A stretch of 20,811 nucleotides of DNA from Abditibacteriales bacterium (GTDB lineage Bacteria > Armatimonadota > Abditibacteriia > Abditibacteriales > JANWYM01). The stretch is taken from positions 1 through 20,811 of the forward strand of contig JANWYM010000013.1 of NCBI GenBank assembly GCA_025055355.1, written 5' to 3'. Positions 13,110 to 20,741 of this stretch are shown here, one piece after another (within the stretch, counting starts at the first letter, position 1; every line of letters begins with the position of its first letter). Under the pieces are notes generated by a model, which was not told the origin of the DNA, ran no database searches, and saw only the letters and a list, made by a program, of their open reading frames with translations. Both the position numbers and the translations under genes were made by a program.

Positions 13110-14893
13110 GCGGAATCCGAAGGGCGAAAGGCGCCGGGCGAGGGGCGGCAACGTTGGGCGTGGCGCTTTTTGCTTTGCGCCTTTTGCTGCCCCTTGCCCT
13201 TGGCGGCTGCCAACGTTCCCGCCCCAGCGATGCGCTGTTTGCGCCGTCGTCCGCGGCGACGATGGCGCAAACAGTGACCAGCCCCGCGCAGTTCGCGGAC
13301 GTCACCGAACGTGCAGGCATCCGTTTCAAACATACCAGCGGCGCACAGGGCGAACTGCACCTCCCCGAAACGATGGGCTCTGGCTGCGCATTCTTCGACT
13401 TCGATAACGATGGCTGGCTGGATATTTTCTTCGTCAACTCCAAACCCATCCCCCATTGCTCCCCTCCCAAAGTCAACCCGCCACCCACCCTCGCGCTCTA
13501 CCATAACAACCGCGATGGCACATTCACCGACGTGACAACTGGCTCGGGGCTGGACGTTTCCCTCTACGGCATGGGCTGCGCCATCGGTGATTACGATAAC
13601 GATGGACGCGACGATGTGCTGGTAACGACCTGCCTCGAAGGGCATCGCCTCTTCCGCAATGAAGGGCAGGGCAAGTTCAAGGACGTGACACCCGAGATTT
13701 TCAAACGCCACCGTCGCTGGGGCACGAGCGCGGCGTGGGTGGATTACGACAACGACGGCTGGCTGGATTTGTTCGTCTGCAACTACGTCCCGTATCACTG
13801 GACGGACGACGTGCGCTGCAACTACGCGGAGGGCTACCTGTCCTACTGCAACCCGCGTTACTTCCCGCCAGAGACCTGTTCACTGTATCGCAATGAGGGC
13901 AACGGACGCTTCCGCGATGTGAGCGAGGCGGCGGGCATCACCCGCGCCACCGCCAAAGCGTTGGGCGTGTGCGTGCTGGACTATGATGACGACGGCTGGA
14001 TGGACATCGCCGTCGCCAGCGACACCACCCGCAACCTGCTGTTCCACAACCTGGGGAATGGCACGTTTGAAGAGGTCGCCTTGTCGCTGGGCGTCGCCTT
14101 CGCCGCCGACGGCAAAACGCGGGCGGGCATGGGCATTGACGCCGCCGACCTCGATAACGACGGGCGCTTGGGGTTGCTCATCAGCAACTTCTCCGAAGAG
14201 GGTTTGTCCTTGTTCCATCAAGACCAACCCAGAGGGATGTTCAGCGACATCAGCCACGTCAGCGGCGTCTGGCAGGCAAGTTACAACCTGTTGGGGTTTG
14301 GGTTGTTCTTCTTTGATTACGACGACGACGGCTTGTCGGATGCCCTTGTCGTCAACGGACACATCCAGCCCCGCGTGCAGGATTACTCGCCCCACACCAC
14401 GTATGCCGAGCGTAAACTACTGTTTCGCAACCTCGGTGGGGGACGATTCGCGGAGGTCGGCAGCAGCGCAGGGCAACCGTTTGTGGTGCAGCGGGTCAGT
14501 CGCGGGGCGGCGTGCGGCGACTATGACAACGACGGCGACCTTGATGTGCTCGTGTCCAACAACAACCAACCCGCCGAACTGCTGCGGAATGTGGGAGGGA
14601 CAGGGAACAACTGGATTGAGATTGAGTTGCAAGGACGGTCATCGAACCGCAACGGCATCGGCGCGAAAGTGACCGTGACGGCGGGCGGCAAAACGCAAAC
14701 GCAATGGCTGCGCAGCGGTTCCAGTTACTGCTCGCAGAGCGCGCTGCGGCTGCATTTCGGGCTGGGCAAGGCGTCCCGCGTCGAGCGCGTGCGCGTGCGT
14801 TGGAGCAACAGAAAAGAGGAAACGTTCGAGGTGTCAGAGGTCAATCAACGGGTGCGGTTGGTGGAAGGCACAGGACGCCCGGTGCGAGGATGA
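13106..14893 (+). CDS. CRTAC1 family lipoprotein with FG-GAP/VCBS repeats and ASPIC/UnbV domain
   Basis: The 595 residues begin with a basic, hydrophobic signal ending LALGGC, a plausible lipobox with lipid-modified Cys35. Seven or so calcium-binding DxDxDG-type loops follow, including FDFDNDGWLD (about 97-106), GDYDNDGRDD, VDYDNDGWLD, LDYDDDGWMD, ADLDNDGRLG, FDYDDDGLSD and GDYDNDGDLD. These are the FG-GAP/VCBS repeats of a beta-propeller. Residues from about 500 to 590 carry the ASPIC/UnbV module (NRNGIGAKVTV, GSSYCSQS, LHFGLG). Family members are exported and probably bind calcium, carbohydrate or protein partners; the reaction, if any, is unknown. The start overlaps the TPR gene stop by 4 bases. 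One loop, LDNDGRLG, lacks the final Asp. Confidence 0.92.
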   Translation: MSGIRRAKGAGRGAATLGVALFALRLLLPLALGGCQRSRPSDALFAPSSAATMAQTVTSPAQFADVTERAGIRFKHTSGAQGELHLPETMGSGCAFFDFDNDGWLDIFFVNSKPIPHCSPPKVNPPPTLALYHNNRDGTFTDVTTGSGLDVSLYGMGCAIGDYDNDGRDDVLVTTCLEGHRLFRNEGQGKFKDVTPEIFKRHRRWGTSAAWVDYDNDGWLDLFVCNYVPYHWTDDVRCNYAEGYLSYCNPRYFPPETCSLYRNEGNGRFRDVSEAAGITRATAKALGVCVLDYDDDGWMDIAVASDTTRNLLFHNLGNGTFEEVALSLGVAFAADGKTRAGMGIDAADLDNDGRLGLLISNFSEEGLSLFHQDQPRGMFSDISHVSGVWQASYNLLGFGLFFFDYDDDGLSDALVVNGHIQPRVQDYSPHTTYAERKLLFRNLGGGRFAEVGSSAGQPFVVQRVSRGAACGDYDNDGDLDVLVSNNNQPAELLRNVGGTGNNWIEIELQGRSSNRNGIGAKVTVTAGGKTQTQWLRSGSSYCSQSALRLHFGLGKASRVERVRVRWSNRKEETFEVSEVNQRVRLVEGTGRPVRG

Positions 14894-14967
14894 CCACGGG
14901 ACCACAGGACCCCTCTGGTCTCGTCGTCCTTTGGTCTATTGTCCTGTGGTCCTGTGGTCCCGTGGTC
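14892..14967. terminator. 19-bp perfect inverted repeat between convergent genes
   Basis: GACCACGGGACCACAGGAC at 14892-14910 is an exact reverse complement of 14949-14967. The left arm overlaps the last two bases of the CRTAC1 stop codon. The repeat lies between this gene and a convergent minus-strand gene ending at 15006, so it could end transcription from both sides. No T-tract follows, so it may equally be a mobile palindrome. Confidence 0.55.
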
Positions 14968-14980
14968 CCGTGGTCCCGTA
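14941..14980. repeat. Five tandem 8-bp repeats (GTCCYGTG)
   Basis: The unit GTCCTGTG occurs twice, then GTCCCGTG twice, then GTCCCGTA. The array overlaps the right arm of the 14892-14967 inverted repeat, so several registers of pairing with the left arm are possible. Such short arrays can vary in copy number. Confidence 0.8.
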
Positions 14981-15005
14981 GTCGTCCATTGGCAGAAAGA
15001 CGGCA

Positions 15006-15632
15006 CTACGAGGCCTGCTTCAGTGGGACAATCGCCTGAAACTTCTTTATCACGTTGAGGGTGAGCGTCCCCTCGCCGCCGCCGACTCTACATTCGATGG
15101 AGACTGAGCGGTCCACTTTCGTCTCGAACTCGTTCAACGGCACCTTGACGAGCGGCTCTTTATCTTTGCCGTAAATCATGAGTTGGCGTTTGCCCTCCTG
15201 CTCCGTTTTGACACCCACGAAGCAAAAGGAGACCTCGAAGGTCATGCCTTCAATCACGATGGTTCCTGGGCAGAGTTTGTCGGCAGGAACGGTCTTTTTG
15301 TCAGCGACGAGCGCGAGGCGGTAGAGTCCGAGAACGCCCAACGGCACTACCTCTTTGTCGCTCTTTTTGAGGGCGTCCTCTGTGACGTTTTTATGCGTCA
15401 AGAACGCGACGCCGCCCATCTCCACTGTGCCGAGGACGGTGGACTGGCGGGCGTCCACTTCCACCTTGAGTGGCGCGTCCGTGACCTTCTTCAGTTCCTC
15501 CACTGACAATGCGATGACCTGCTGTGCGATTTCCTCCGGCACGACCTCCAAGTCCTGCTGCGCGTGCGCCGTCCGCACCGCAGATAACGACACGACCAAC
15601 CCGACCACGAATCCAATGATGATTTTGCGCAT
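15006..15632 (-). CDS. Secreted protein of unknown family, paralogue 1
   Basis: A 208-residue protein with a clear signal peptide, MRKIIIGFVVGLVVSLSAV then RTAHA, cut before QQDLE. I do not recognise a domain. The mature part is mixed alpha/beta with an internal 'SDKEVVPLGVL' and a 'VKTEQEGKRQLMIYGKDKEP' stretch, and ends in NVIKKFQAIVPLK. It is clearly paralogous to the protein encoded just upstream on the same strand (15713-16357). Unlike that protein it has three cysteines in the mature region. AGGAG precedes the ATG by 9 bases. A hairpin lies between the two genes. Expected location is the periplasm or outside the cell; function is unknown. Confidence 0.8.
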   Translation of the reverse strand: MRKIIIGFVVGLVVSLSAVRTAHAQQDLEVVPEEIAQQVIALSVEELKKVTDAPLKVEVDARQSTVLGTVEMGGVAFLTHKNVTEDALKKSDKEVVPLGVLGLYRLALVADKKTVPADKLCPGTIVIEGMTFEVSFCFVGVKTEQEGKRQLMIYGKDKEPLVKVPLNEFETKVDRSVSIECRVGGGEGTLTLNVIKKFQAIVPLKQAS

Positions 15633-15667
15633 GGTTGTTTCTCCTATAAGATGACTCAGATTAGCAT

Positions 15668-15706
15668 GCTTTCTGCCAACGCAAAGGTTCAGCGTTGGAA
15701 GAAAGC
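15668..15706 (-). terminator. Intergenic hairpin between the two paralogues
   Basis: A 15-bp stem with one mismatch (15668-15682 paired with 15692-15706) encloses a 9-base loop. Read on the minus strand it begins seven bases past the stop of the first paralogue. No clear T-run follows, so it could be a weak terminator, a processing site or an mRNA-stabilising stem that sets unequal expression of the two genes. Confidence 0.5.
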
Positions 15707-15712
15707 CGCAAC

Positions 15713-16357
15713 CTACGATGTCCCTTTCAGCGGGACAACCGCCTGAAACTTCTTGAGGACGTTGACGTTCAGCGTCCCCTCCCCGCTGCCGACGTTCTTG
15801 GCTTCGATGATGACGGGGCGGTCGCCGTCGGTCGCTTTGTCGTCCAACGACACCTTCAGCAGTGGCTCTTTGTTGTCCTTGCCGTAAACGAGCAGGTGGC
15901 GCTTCCCTTCTGCTTCGGTTTTGACTCCCATGTAATAGGTCGGGACATGAATGTCTTGTCCCTCGACTGAGATGCTAATTGTGCGGATCTTTTCTTTGTC
16001 AACGGGTTTTTTGTCCACTGCTGGCGCCAGATGATAAAGGAACAGTACGCCTAAGGGCGCGACCTCTTTATCGCTCTTTTGGATGGACTCCTCCGAGAGC
16101 CCCTTGTGGGGCAGAAACGCCGCGCCCATATCCAGCCCCGCGTTGTAGAGTAACACGGCTTTGTCGGTGTCCGCTTCCACTTTGACGGGCGCGTCGTTCA
16201 CCTTCTTCAATCCCTCCATGAGGTAGTCCAACACCTGTTTAGCCAGCGGGTCGGATTCCGTCACCCGCTCTAAGTCCTGCGCGTGCGCTCGCGTATGGCA
16301 CGCCATCAACACCGTCACTGTCATACCCACCATCAATACCGAGACAAACCGTTTCAT
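15713..16357 (-). CDS. Secreted protein of unknown family, paralogue 2
   Basis: The start is the ATG at 16357, with GGGAGGG 5 bases upstream; an arginine-rich extension to 16426 comes from GTC-repeat DNA. The 214 residues start MKRFVSVLMVGMTVTVLMAC and continue HTRAHA before QDLERV. This is a signal peptide with either AHA cleavage or, less likely, a LMAC lipobox. It shares with its downstream paralogue SDKEVAPLGVL, GVKTEAEGKRHLLVYGKD, KEPLLKV, GEGTLNVNVLKKFQAVVPLK and the general length. No cysteine remains after the signal. I know no function. Tandem duplication of a secreted gene on the minus strand, convergent with the CRTAC1 operon, is the only context. Confidence 0.8.
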   Translation of the reverse strand: MKRFVSVLMVGMTVTVLMACHTRAHAQDLERVTESDPLAKQVLDYLMEGLKKVNDAPVKVEADTDKAVLLYNAGLDMGAAFLPHKGLSEESIQKSDKEVAPLGVLFLYHLAPAVDKKPVDKEKIRTISISVEGQDIHVPTYYMGVKTEAEGKRHLLVYGKDNKEPLLKVSLDDKATDGDRPVIIEAKNVGSGEGTLNVNVLKKFQAVVPLKGTS

Positions 16358-16376
16358 GCTACCCTCCCTTGAAAAT

Positions 16377-16444
16377 AATCGTCGTCGTCTTCGTCGTCGG
16401 ACGTTTCCGTTAAACGACGCAAACAACCGATGACGAGGACGATT
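16377..16444. repeat. GTC-rich palindrome, inverted relative of 9411-9473
   Basis: The left arm AATCGTCGTCGTCTTCG pairs imperfectly with the right arm GACGAGGACGATT. Read in reverse complement it shares AATCGTCCTCGTC and TCGGTTGTTTG with the element upstream of the PIG-L-like gene. It lies 20 bases upstream of the second paralogue's start codon. Confidence 0.65.
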
Positions 16445-16483
16445 TTCGTTCGGCGTGGTGCCGACGAATCAGCATGACCAACT

Positions 16484-16554
16484 CCTCCGCAGGGGATGGC
16501 TTCGCCGCGCTCGCCGCGACATTTTCCTGCGGCGTGGTGCGTCAACGACTCATG
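16484..16554. repeat. Dispersed palindromic element, copy B (inverted)
   Basis: 16507-16554 matches the reverse complement of 4325-4372 at 43 of 48 positions. The part from 16484 carries the CTCCGCAGGGGATGGCTTCG stretch also found, inverted, near 416-442. A partial second copy of its GGCGTGGTGC motif lies at 16454-16463. Confidence 0.8.
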
Positions 16555-16581
16555 GGCGATGTCCCTAAAAATACCGCCGAC

Positions 16582-16634
16582 TTAATGGACGGACGCGGAC
16601 ACGGCTATCCCACTCATCCGCGTCCGTTCATTAA
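16582..16634. repeat. 18-bp inverted repeat upstream of dnaE
   Basis: TTAATGGACGGACGCGGA (16582-16599) pairs with 16617-16634 at 17 of 18 positions across a 17-base loop. It differs in sequence from the other palindromes and lies about 130 bases ahead of the dnaE -35 box. Confidence 0.75.
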
Positions 16635-16762
16635 AATCCATGGCATCGCTGCGCTTCTTGAGGCGGTGTCGGAGACGCTCAAACGCTCAAGGGCGCTTTA
16701 CATATTTGCACGCCGAGGGCGCGTATCCTTCTGGGGGGAAAATTGCGCGGGCAAATTTTAAC

Positions 16763-16791
16763 TGGACAGAGCGCCGCTGTTGTGCTATGAT
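16763..16791 (+). promoter_or_regulatory. Promoter of dnaE with extended -10
   Basis: TGGACA (16763-16768) and TATGAT (16786-16791) are 17 bases apart, and TGC directly before the -10 box makes an extended -10. Transcription would start near 16798, leaving a leader of about 48 bases. Confidence 0.75.
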
Positions 16792-16845
16792 AACCTGCTG
16801 TCAATTGAGCATCACCGACTTCATCGCAGAAAGGACCGTAGAGTT

Positions 16846-19800
16846 ATGGCATCCAAGACGGAATTCGTTCATCTCCACGTTCACTCAGAATTCAGCCTTC
16901 TTGACGGCGCGTCGCGCGTTGCCGATATTGCCCAAAAAGCCGCTGCGATGGACATGCCCGCCGTGGCGTTGACCGACCACGGTGTTATGTATGGTGTGAT
17001 TGACTTTTATGAGGCGTGCCAAAAGCAGGGCGTTAAACCCATCATCGGCGTCGAAGCCTACGTCTCCCCGCGCTCGCGCTTTGACCGCGAGCCCCGCCGT
17101 GGGCAGCAGGACGAGAGGAACTACTGTCACCTGACCCTCTGGGCACAGGACCAGAGGGGCTACAAAAACCTCATTAAACTCACGACCGCCGCCCACCTCG
17201 AAGGCTTCTACTACAAGCCGCGCGTGGACCATGAACTGCTGAACAGATACCACGAGGGGCTGATATGTGCCTCGGCGTGCTTGGGCGGCGAGATTCCGCA
17301 GATGATTCAGGCGCGGAAGTATCAGGACGCCAAAAGGCGAGCGGAGATGTATCGGGAGATCTTCGGCCAGGAGAACTTTTACCTTGAACTGATGGACCAT
17401 CGCCTACGCGGGCAGGACATGGTCAACGAGGCGCTCATCAAAATTGCGCGGGAGACGGGCATCCCGCTCGTCTGCACCAACGATACCCACTACACCAACC
17501 GCGAAGACTGGAAGATTCAGGACATCCTGCTGTGCATCGGCACGAAGAAGACACTCAAAGACACCAACCGCCTGAGTTACGGCGATGAGTATTATCTCAA
17601 GACCCCGCAGGAGATGGCGGAGCGGTTCGCGGATGTGCCTGAGGCGCTGCGCAACACCCTGGAAATCGCCGAGCGGTGCAACGTCACATTGGAGTTGGGC
17701 AAAACGCACTTCCCGCATTTTGAAGTGCCCGACGGGCACACGCTTGACTCCTACCTCGAATTCCTCTGCCGCCAGAACTTGCCCAAACGGTATCCGCACG
17801 CCGCCGACCGTGCCAAAGCGGAGGAGCGGATGAGATATGAACTGTCCGTCATCACCCAGAAGGGGTATGCGGGCTACTTCCTCGTCGTGCAGGACTTCAT
17901 CAACTACGCGAAAGGTCGCGGCATTCCCGTCGGACCGGGGCGCGGCTCAGCGGCGGGCAGCATCGTCTCCTACCTGCTGCGGATTACGGACGTGGACCCG
18001 CTCAGGTATGGGCTTTACTTCGAGCGCTTCTTGAACCCCGCCCGCGAGAGCAACCCCGATATTGACGTGGACTTCCCCCCCGAACGCCGCGACGAGATCT
18101 TACAATACGTCACGCAGAAATACGGCGAGGACAAGGTGGCGCAAATCATCGCCTTCGGGTCGCTCAAGTCGCGCGCCGCCGTGCACGACGTGGGGCGCGT
18201 CATGGGGATGGACCCGCAGACGGTAGACCGCGTGTCCAAACTCATCCCCGTCAACCCGGTCAAATACATCCCCATCAAGCAGGCGTTGGAGATGGTCCAG
18301 GAACTCAAAGACCTCTACGAGAGCAACCCGCAAATCAAGCAGATGCTCGACGCAGCCCAGACGATTGAGTTGTTGACGCGGCACACCAGCGTCCACGCCT
18401 GCGGAGTGGTCATTTCCCGCTTCCCGCTCAACGAGGTCGTGCCGCTCCAGCGGATGGAATCCAAAGGCAAGAGCGTGGTGGTGACGCAGTTTGAAGGTCC
18501 GACGATCGAAAAGGTCGGGTTGGTGAAGATGGATTTTCTGGGCTTGGACAACTCCACCGTCATCAGCGAGACCCTGCGGCTCATCAAGGAGCGGCACGGG
18601 ATTGAGATAGACATCAGCAACCTACCGCTGGATGATAAGAAGACTTACGACCTGTTGAGTCGCGGGGAAGGCTACGGCGTTTTTCAACTCGAAAGTGCGG
18701 GGATGAGACAATTGCTCAAAGACCTCAAACCCGACAACTTTGAGCATATCATTGCTATCCTCGCCCTGTATCGCCCCGGGCCGATGGAGGAAATCCCCAA
18801 GTTCGTCGCCGTGCGGCACGGGCGTGAGAAACCGCACTACCTCCATCCCAAGTTGGAGCCGATTCTGAGGGACACCAACGGCGTCATCACCTATCAGGAG
18901 CAGGTGATGAGCATCGCCGTGCAACTCGCCGGGTTCGAGCCGCCCCAAGCGGAAATCCTCATGCGCGCCATGGCGAAGAAGCAGGTCGAGAAGATGCAGT
19001 CGCTGCGGGAGTTGTTCCTCAACGGCTGCGTGCAGAACGGCGTGGAGCGACAGGTCGCTGAGGAGATCTTCGCGCGCATGGAAACCTTCAGCGGCTACGG
19101 CTTCAACCGCAGCCACGCGACCGGTTACGCTCTGGTATCCTATCAGACTGCCTATCTCAAGGCGCACTACCCCCAGGAGTTCATGGCGGCAAAACTCTCG
19201 ACCATCCTGGAGAAGAAGGACAAACTCTCAGCGGGCGTGAACGAGTGCCGCAAGATGGGGATTGAGGTGCTGCTGCCAGACGTGAACGAGAGCGACGAAG
19301 GGTTCACCATCGTTGGCGACCACCTGCGCTTTGGCTTGCTGGGAATTAAGAACGTCGGCAGTGCGGCGGTGCGAGCCATCCTGGACGCGCGCCGCGAGGG
19401 AGGGAAGTTCGTGTCCCTCTTCGACTTTTGTGAGCGCGTGCCGCAGCGCGCGGTCGGCAAGGCGACGGTGGAAACGCTCATCAAAGCTGGCGCGTTTGAC
19501 TCCCTGCACCACAGCCGCCGCGCGATGCTGGAGGTGCTCGACAGCGCGATGGAGCGCGGCTTAAAAGCCCAGCAGGATCAGGCGACCGGACAGATCAGCA
19601 TGTTCGGCGACGTGGACGTCGGCATGGCGAGCGGCGTCGGCGCGATGAAGGCGACGGGCGAGTTGCCCGACGAACCCGATGTGCCTGAACTCAAGCGGGC
19701 GTGGGAGAAAGAACTCCTGGGCATCACGATTTCCGACCCGCCGTTGCTCAGCGTGCGCCGCACGCTGGAAAAGAAAATCACCCACACCCTCGACCAACTG

Positions 19801-20511
19801 CCCAGCCAGCGCGAAAACCAAGTCGTCACCGTCGGCGGGATGGTCACTGAACTGCGCTCCATCACCGCCCGCAGAGGCACCCCGATGTGCTTCTTCAAAC
19901 TGGAGGACTTCACCGGCGAGGTGGAGGTCATCGCGTTTCCCAGCGTTTTTGAGAAATGCGGTGCGTTGATTCAACAGGACGCCCTCCTGCTGGTCAAGGG
20001 CAAACTTGACCCTGCTACTCCACGCGGCAGAGGCAGCGCGAACAACGGCGACGATGAAGAGACGACCATCGAAGAGGTGGAAATGAAAATCCTCGCTGAC
20101 GAAATCATCGCCCTCGAACCTGATGCCGCATTAGAATCAGTAACCGAGGCAGAAACGGAGGCAGCGCCAGTGACCAGTGACCAGTTAGTCGTGAGCCGTC
20201 AGCGGTCGCCTGCTGATGGCAAAAACGGCAAATCGTTAGACGCCGGCGAACGCGCAATACGCAATACGCAACATGCATCAGTGGTCCATATCGTCGTCCA
20301 GCGCGACAAGGCTAACCCGGAAACGCTCAAGGAACTCCAACACCTTCTGCCCGAATACGAAGGCGGGACGCGCGTCATCCTGCACCTGCCGCAGAACGGT
20401 GGTTGGAAGCGGCTGCGCTTGGGCGAGCGTTACGCCGTGCAGCCCAACAAAGCGTTCCGTCGAGCAGTGGAGAAGTTGTTGGGCGAGGGTGCGGTGCGGG
20501 TGGAAGAGTGA
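16846..20511 (+). CDS. dnaE: DNA polymerase III subunit alpha
   Basis: The replicative polymerase subunit, 1221 residues from the ATG at 16846 (AAGGA 10 bases upstream; the longer frame from 16780 overlaps the promoter). The N-terminal PHP domain keeps what look like all metal ligands: His11, His13, Asp20, His45, Glu70, His95, Cys145, Asp213 and His215, so an active PHP exonuclease is plausible. The C-family palm has PDIDVDF (Asp405, Asp407) and VKMDFLGLD (Asp563). GRGSAAGSIVSYLL, YRPGPM and SGYGFNRSHATGYA are further signatures. A helix-hairpin-helix region precedes an OB fold (about 992-1082). Residues 1060-1146 are an acidic, low-complexity linker that includes translated dispersed-repeat DNA, and a last small domain ends at 1221. 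Confidence 0.96.
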   Translation: MASKTEFVHLHVHSEFSLLDGASRVADIAQKAAAMDMPAVALTDHGVMYGVIDFYEACQKQGVKPIIGVEAYVSPRSRFDREPRRGQQDERNYCHLTLWAQDQRGYKNLIKLTTAAHLEGFYYKPRVDHELLNRYHEGLICASACLGGEIPQMIQARKYQDAKRRAEMYREIFGQENFYLELMDHRLRGQDMVNEALIKIARETGIPLVCTNDTHYTNREDWKIQDILLCIGTKKTLKDTNRLSYGDEYYLKTPQEMAERFADVPEALRNTLEIAERCNVTLELGKTHFPHFEVPDGHTLDSYLEFLCRQNLPKRYPHAADRAKAEERMRYELSVITQKGYAGYFLVVQDFINYAKGRGIPVGPGRGSAAGSIVSYLLRITDVDPLRYGLYFERFLNPARESNPDIDVDFPPERRDEILQYVTQKYGEDKVAQIIAFGSLKSRAAVHDVGRVMGMDPQTVDRVSKLIPVNPVKYIPIKQALEMVQELKDLYESNPQIKQMLDAAQTIELLTRHTSVHACGVVISRFPLNEVVPLQRMESKGKSVVVTQFEGPTIEKVGLVKMDFLGLDNSTVISETLRLIKERHGIEIDISNLPLDDKKTYDLLSRGEGYGVFQLESAGMRQLLKDLKPDNFEHIIAILALYRPGPMEEIPKFVAVRHGREKPHYLHPKLEPILRDTNGVITYQEQVMSIAVQLAGFEPPQAEILMRAMAKKQVEKMQSLRELFLNGCVQNGVERQVAEEIFARMETFSGYGFNRSHATGYALVSYQTAYLKAHYPQEFMAAKLSTILEKKDKLSAGVNECRKMGIEVLLPDVNESDEGFTIVGDHLRFGLLGIKNVGSAAVRAILDARREGGKFVSLFDFCERVPQRAVGKATVETLIKAGAFDSLHHSRRAMLEVLDSAMERGLKAQQDQATGQISMFGDVDVGMASGVGAMKATGELPDEPDVPELKRAWEKELLGITISDPPLLSVRRTLEKKITHTLDQLPSQRENQVVTVGGMVTELRSITARRGTPMCFFKLEDFTGEVEVIAFPSVFEKCGALIQQDALLLVKGKLDPATPRGRGSANNGDDEETTIEEVEMKILADEIIALEPDAALESVTEAETEAAPVTSDQLVVSRQRSPADGKNGKSLDAGERAIRNTQHASVVHIVVQRDKANPETLKELQHLLPEYEGGTRVILHLPQNGGWKRLRLGERYAVQPNKAFRRAVEKLLGEGAVRVEE
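20168..20275 (+). repeat. Dispersed-repeat DNA in frame within dnaE
   Basis: CAGTGACCAGTGACCAGT at 20168-20185 matches 17 of 18 bases with 2707-2724, in the spacer before tyrA. Further on, a CAATACG unit repeats at 20255-20268 within CGCGCAATACGCAATACGCA. These look like intergenic repeats yet are translated as SDQLVVSRQRS and ERAIRNTQHAS in the linker of the polymerase. Confidence 0.7.
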
Positions 20512-20703
20512 GGCTTTGTGCGAGCAGGATGATATTGCAGGGGCGATCGTCCCAACAGGTCAGATGCGCCCCATCAACGACGCCTTGCCCCTCTGACGCG
20601 CCCGTAGCAACGGATACCAGCGACCTCCCCCGCGCCACGACGGAAAATCCGCGACGGCGTCGCGGGTGGCTCATGCGTCAAAGGCGGCTGCACCCCGTCC
20701 GCG
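20512..20703. other. Gene-free stretch after dnaE
   Basis: No credible gene lies here. Two short inverted repeats can be read: GGGGCG / CGCCCC at 20540-20545 and 20566-20571, and a tight hairpin CCGCGAC / GTCGCGG at 20649-20665 with a GGC loop. Either could serve the end of the dnaE transcript, but neither has a T-tract. Confidence 0.5.
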
Positions 20704-20732
20704 TTGACATCTGGCTCCCTCCTCTGTATAAT
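20704..20732 (+). promoter_or_regulatory. Perfect consensus sigma70-type promoter
   Basis: TTGACA (20704-20709) and TATAAT (20727-20732) are exactly 17 bases apart. Transcription would start near 20739, immediately before the inverted repeat at 20742-20794. The transcript or gene it serves lies beyond the window. Confidence 0.8.
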
Positions 20733-20741
20733 CCCCAATAG

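Larger units (their letters stand above)
16358..16845. other. Repeat-rich divergent region upstream of dnaE
   Basis: This region lies between the second secreted paralogue (minus) and dnaE (plus). It contains the GTC-rich palindrome 16377-16444, the inverted dispersed element 16484-16554, another palindrome at 16582-16634 and the dnaE promoter. Open frames here are repeat translations. About 130 bases from 16635 to 16762 show no feature I recognise. Confidence 0.65.

Noticed and set aside
13037..13798. 253-codon minus-strand open frame
   Set aside because: It is antisense to the CRTAC1 signal peptide and calcium-loop repeats, which are unmistakable.
16427..16761. Small open frames upstream of dnaE
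   Set aside because: They run through dispersed palindromes and show no start signals.
20375..20741. Open frames of about 100 codons on both strands at the dnaE end
   Set aside because: They overlap the dnaE C terminus in other frames and continue into non-coding DNA without domain signals.
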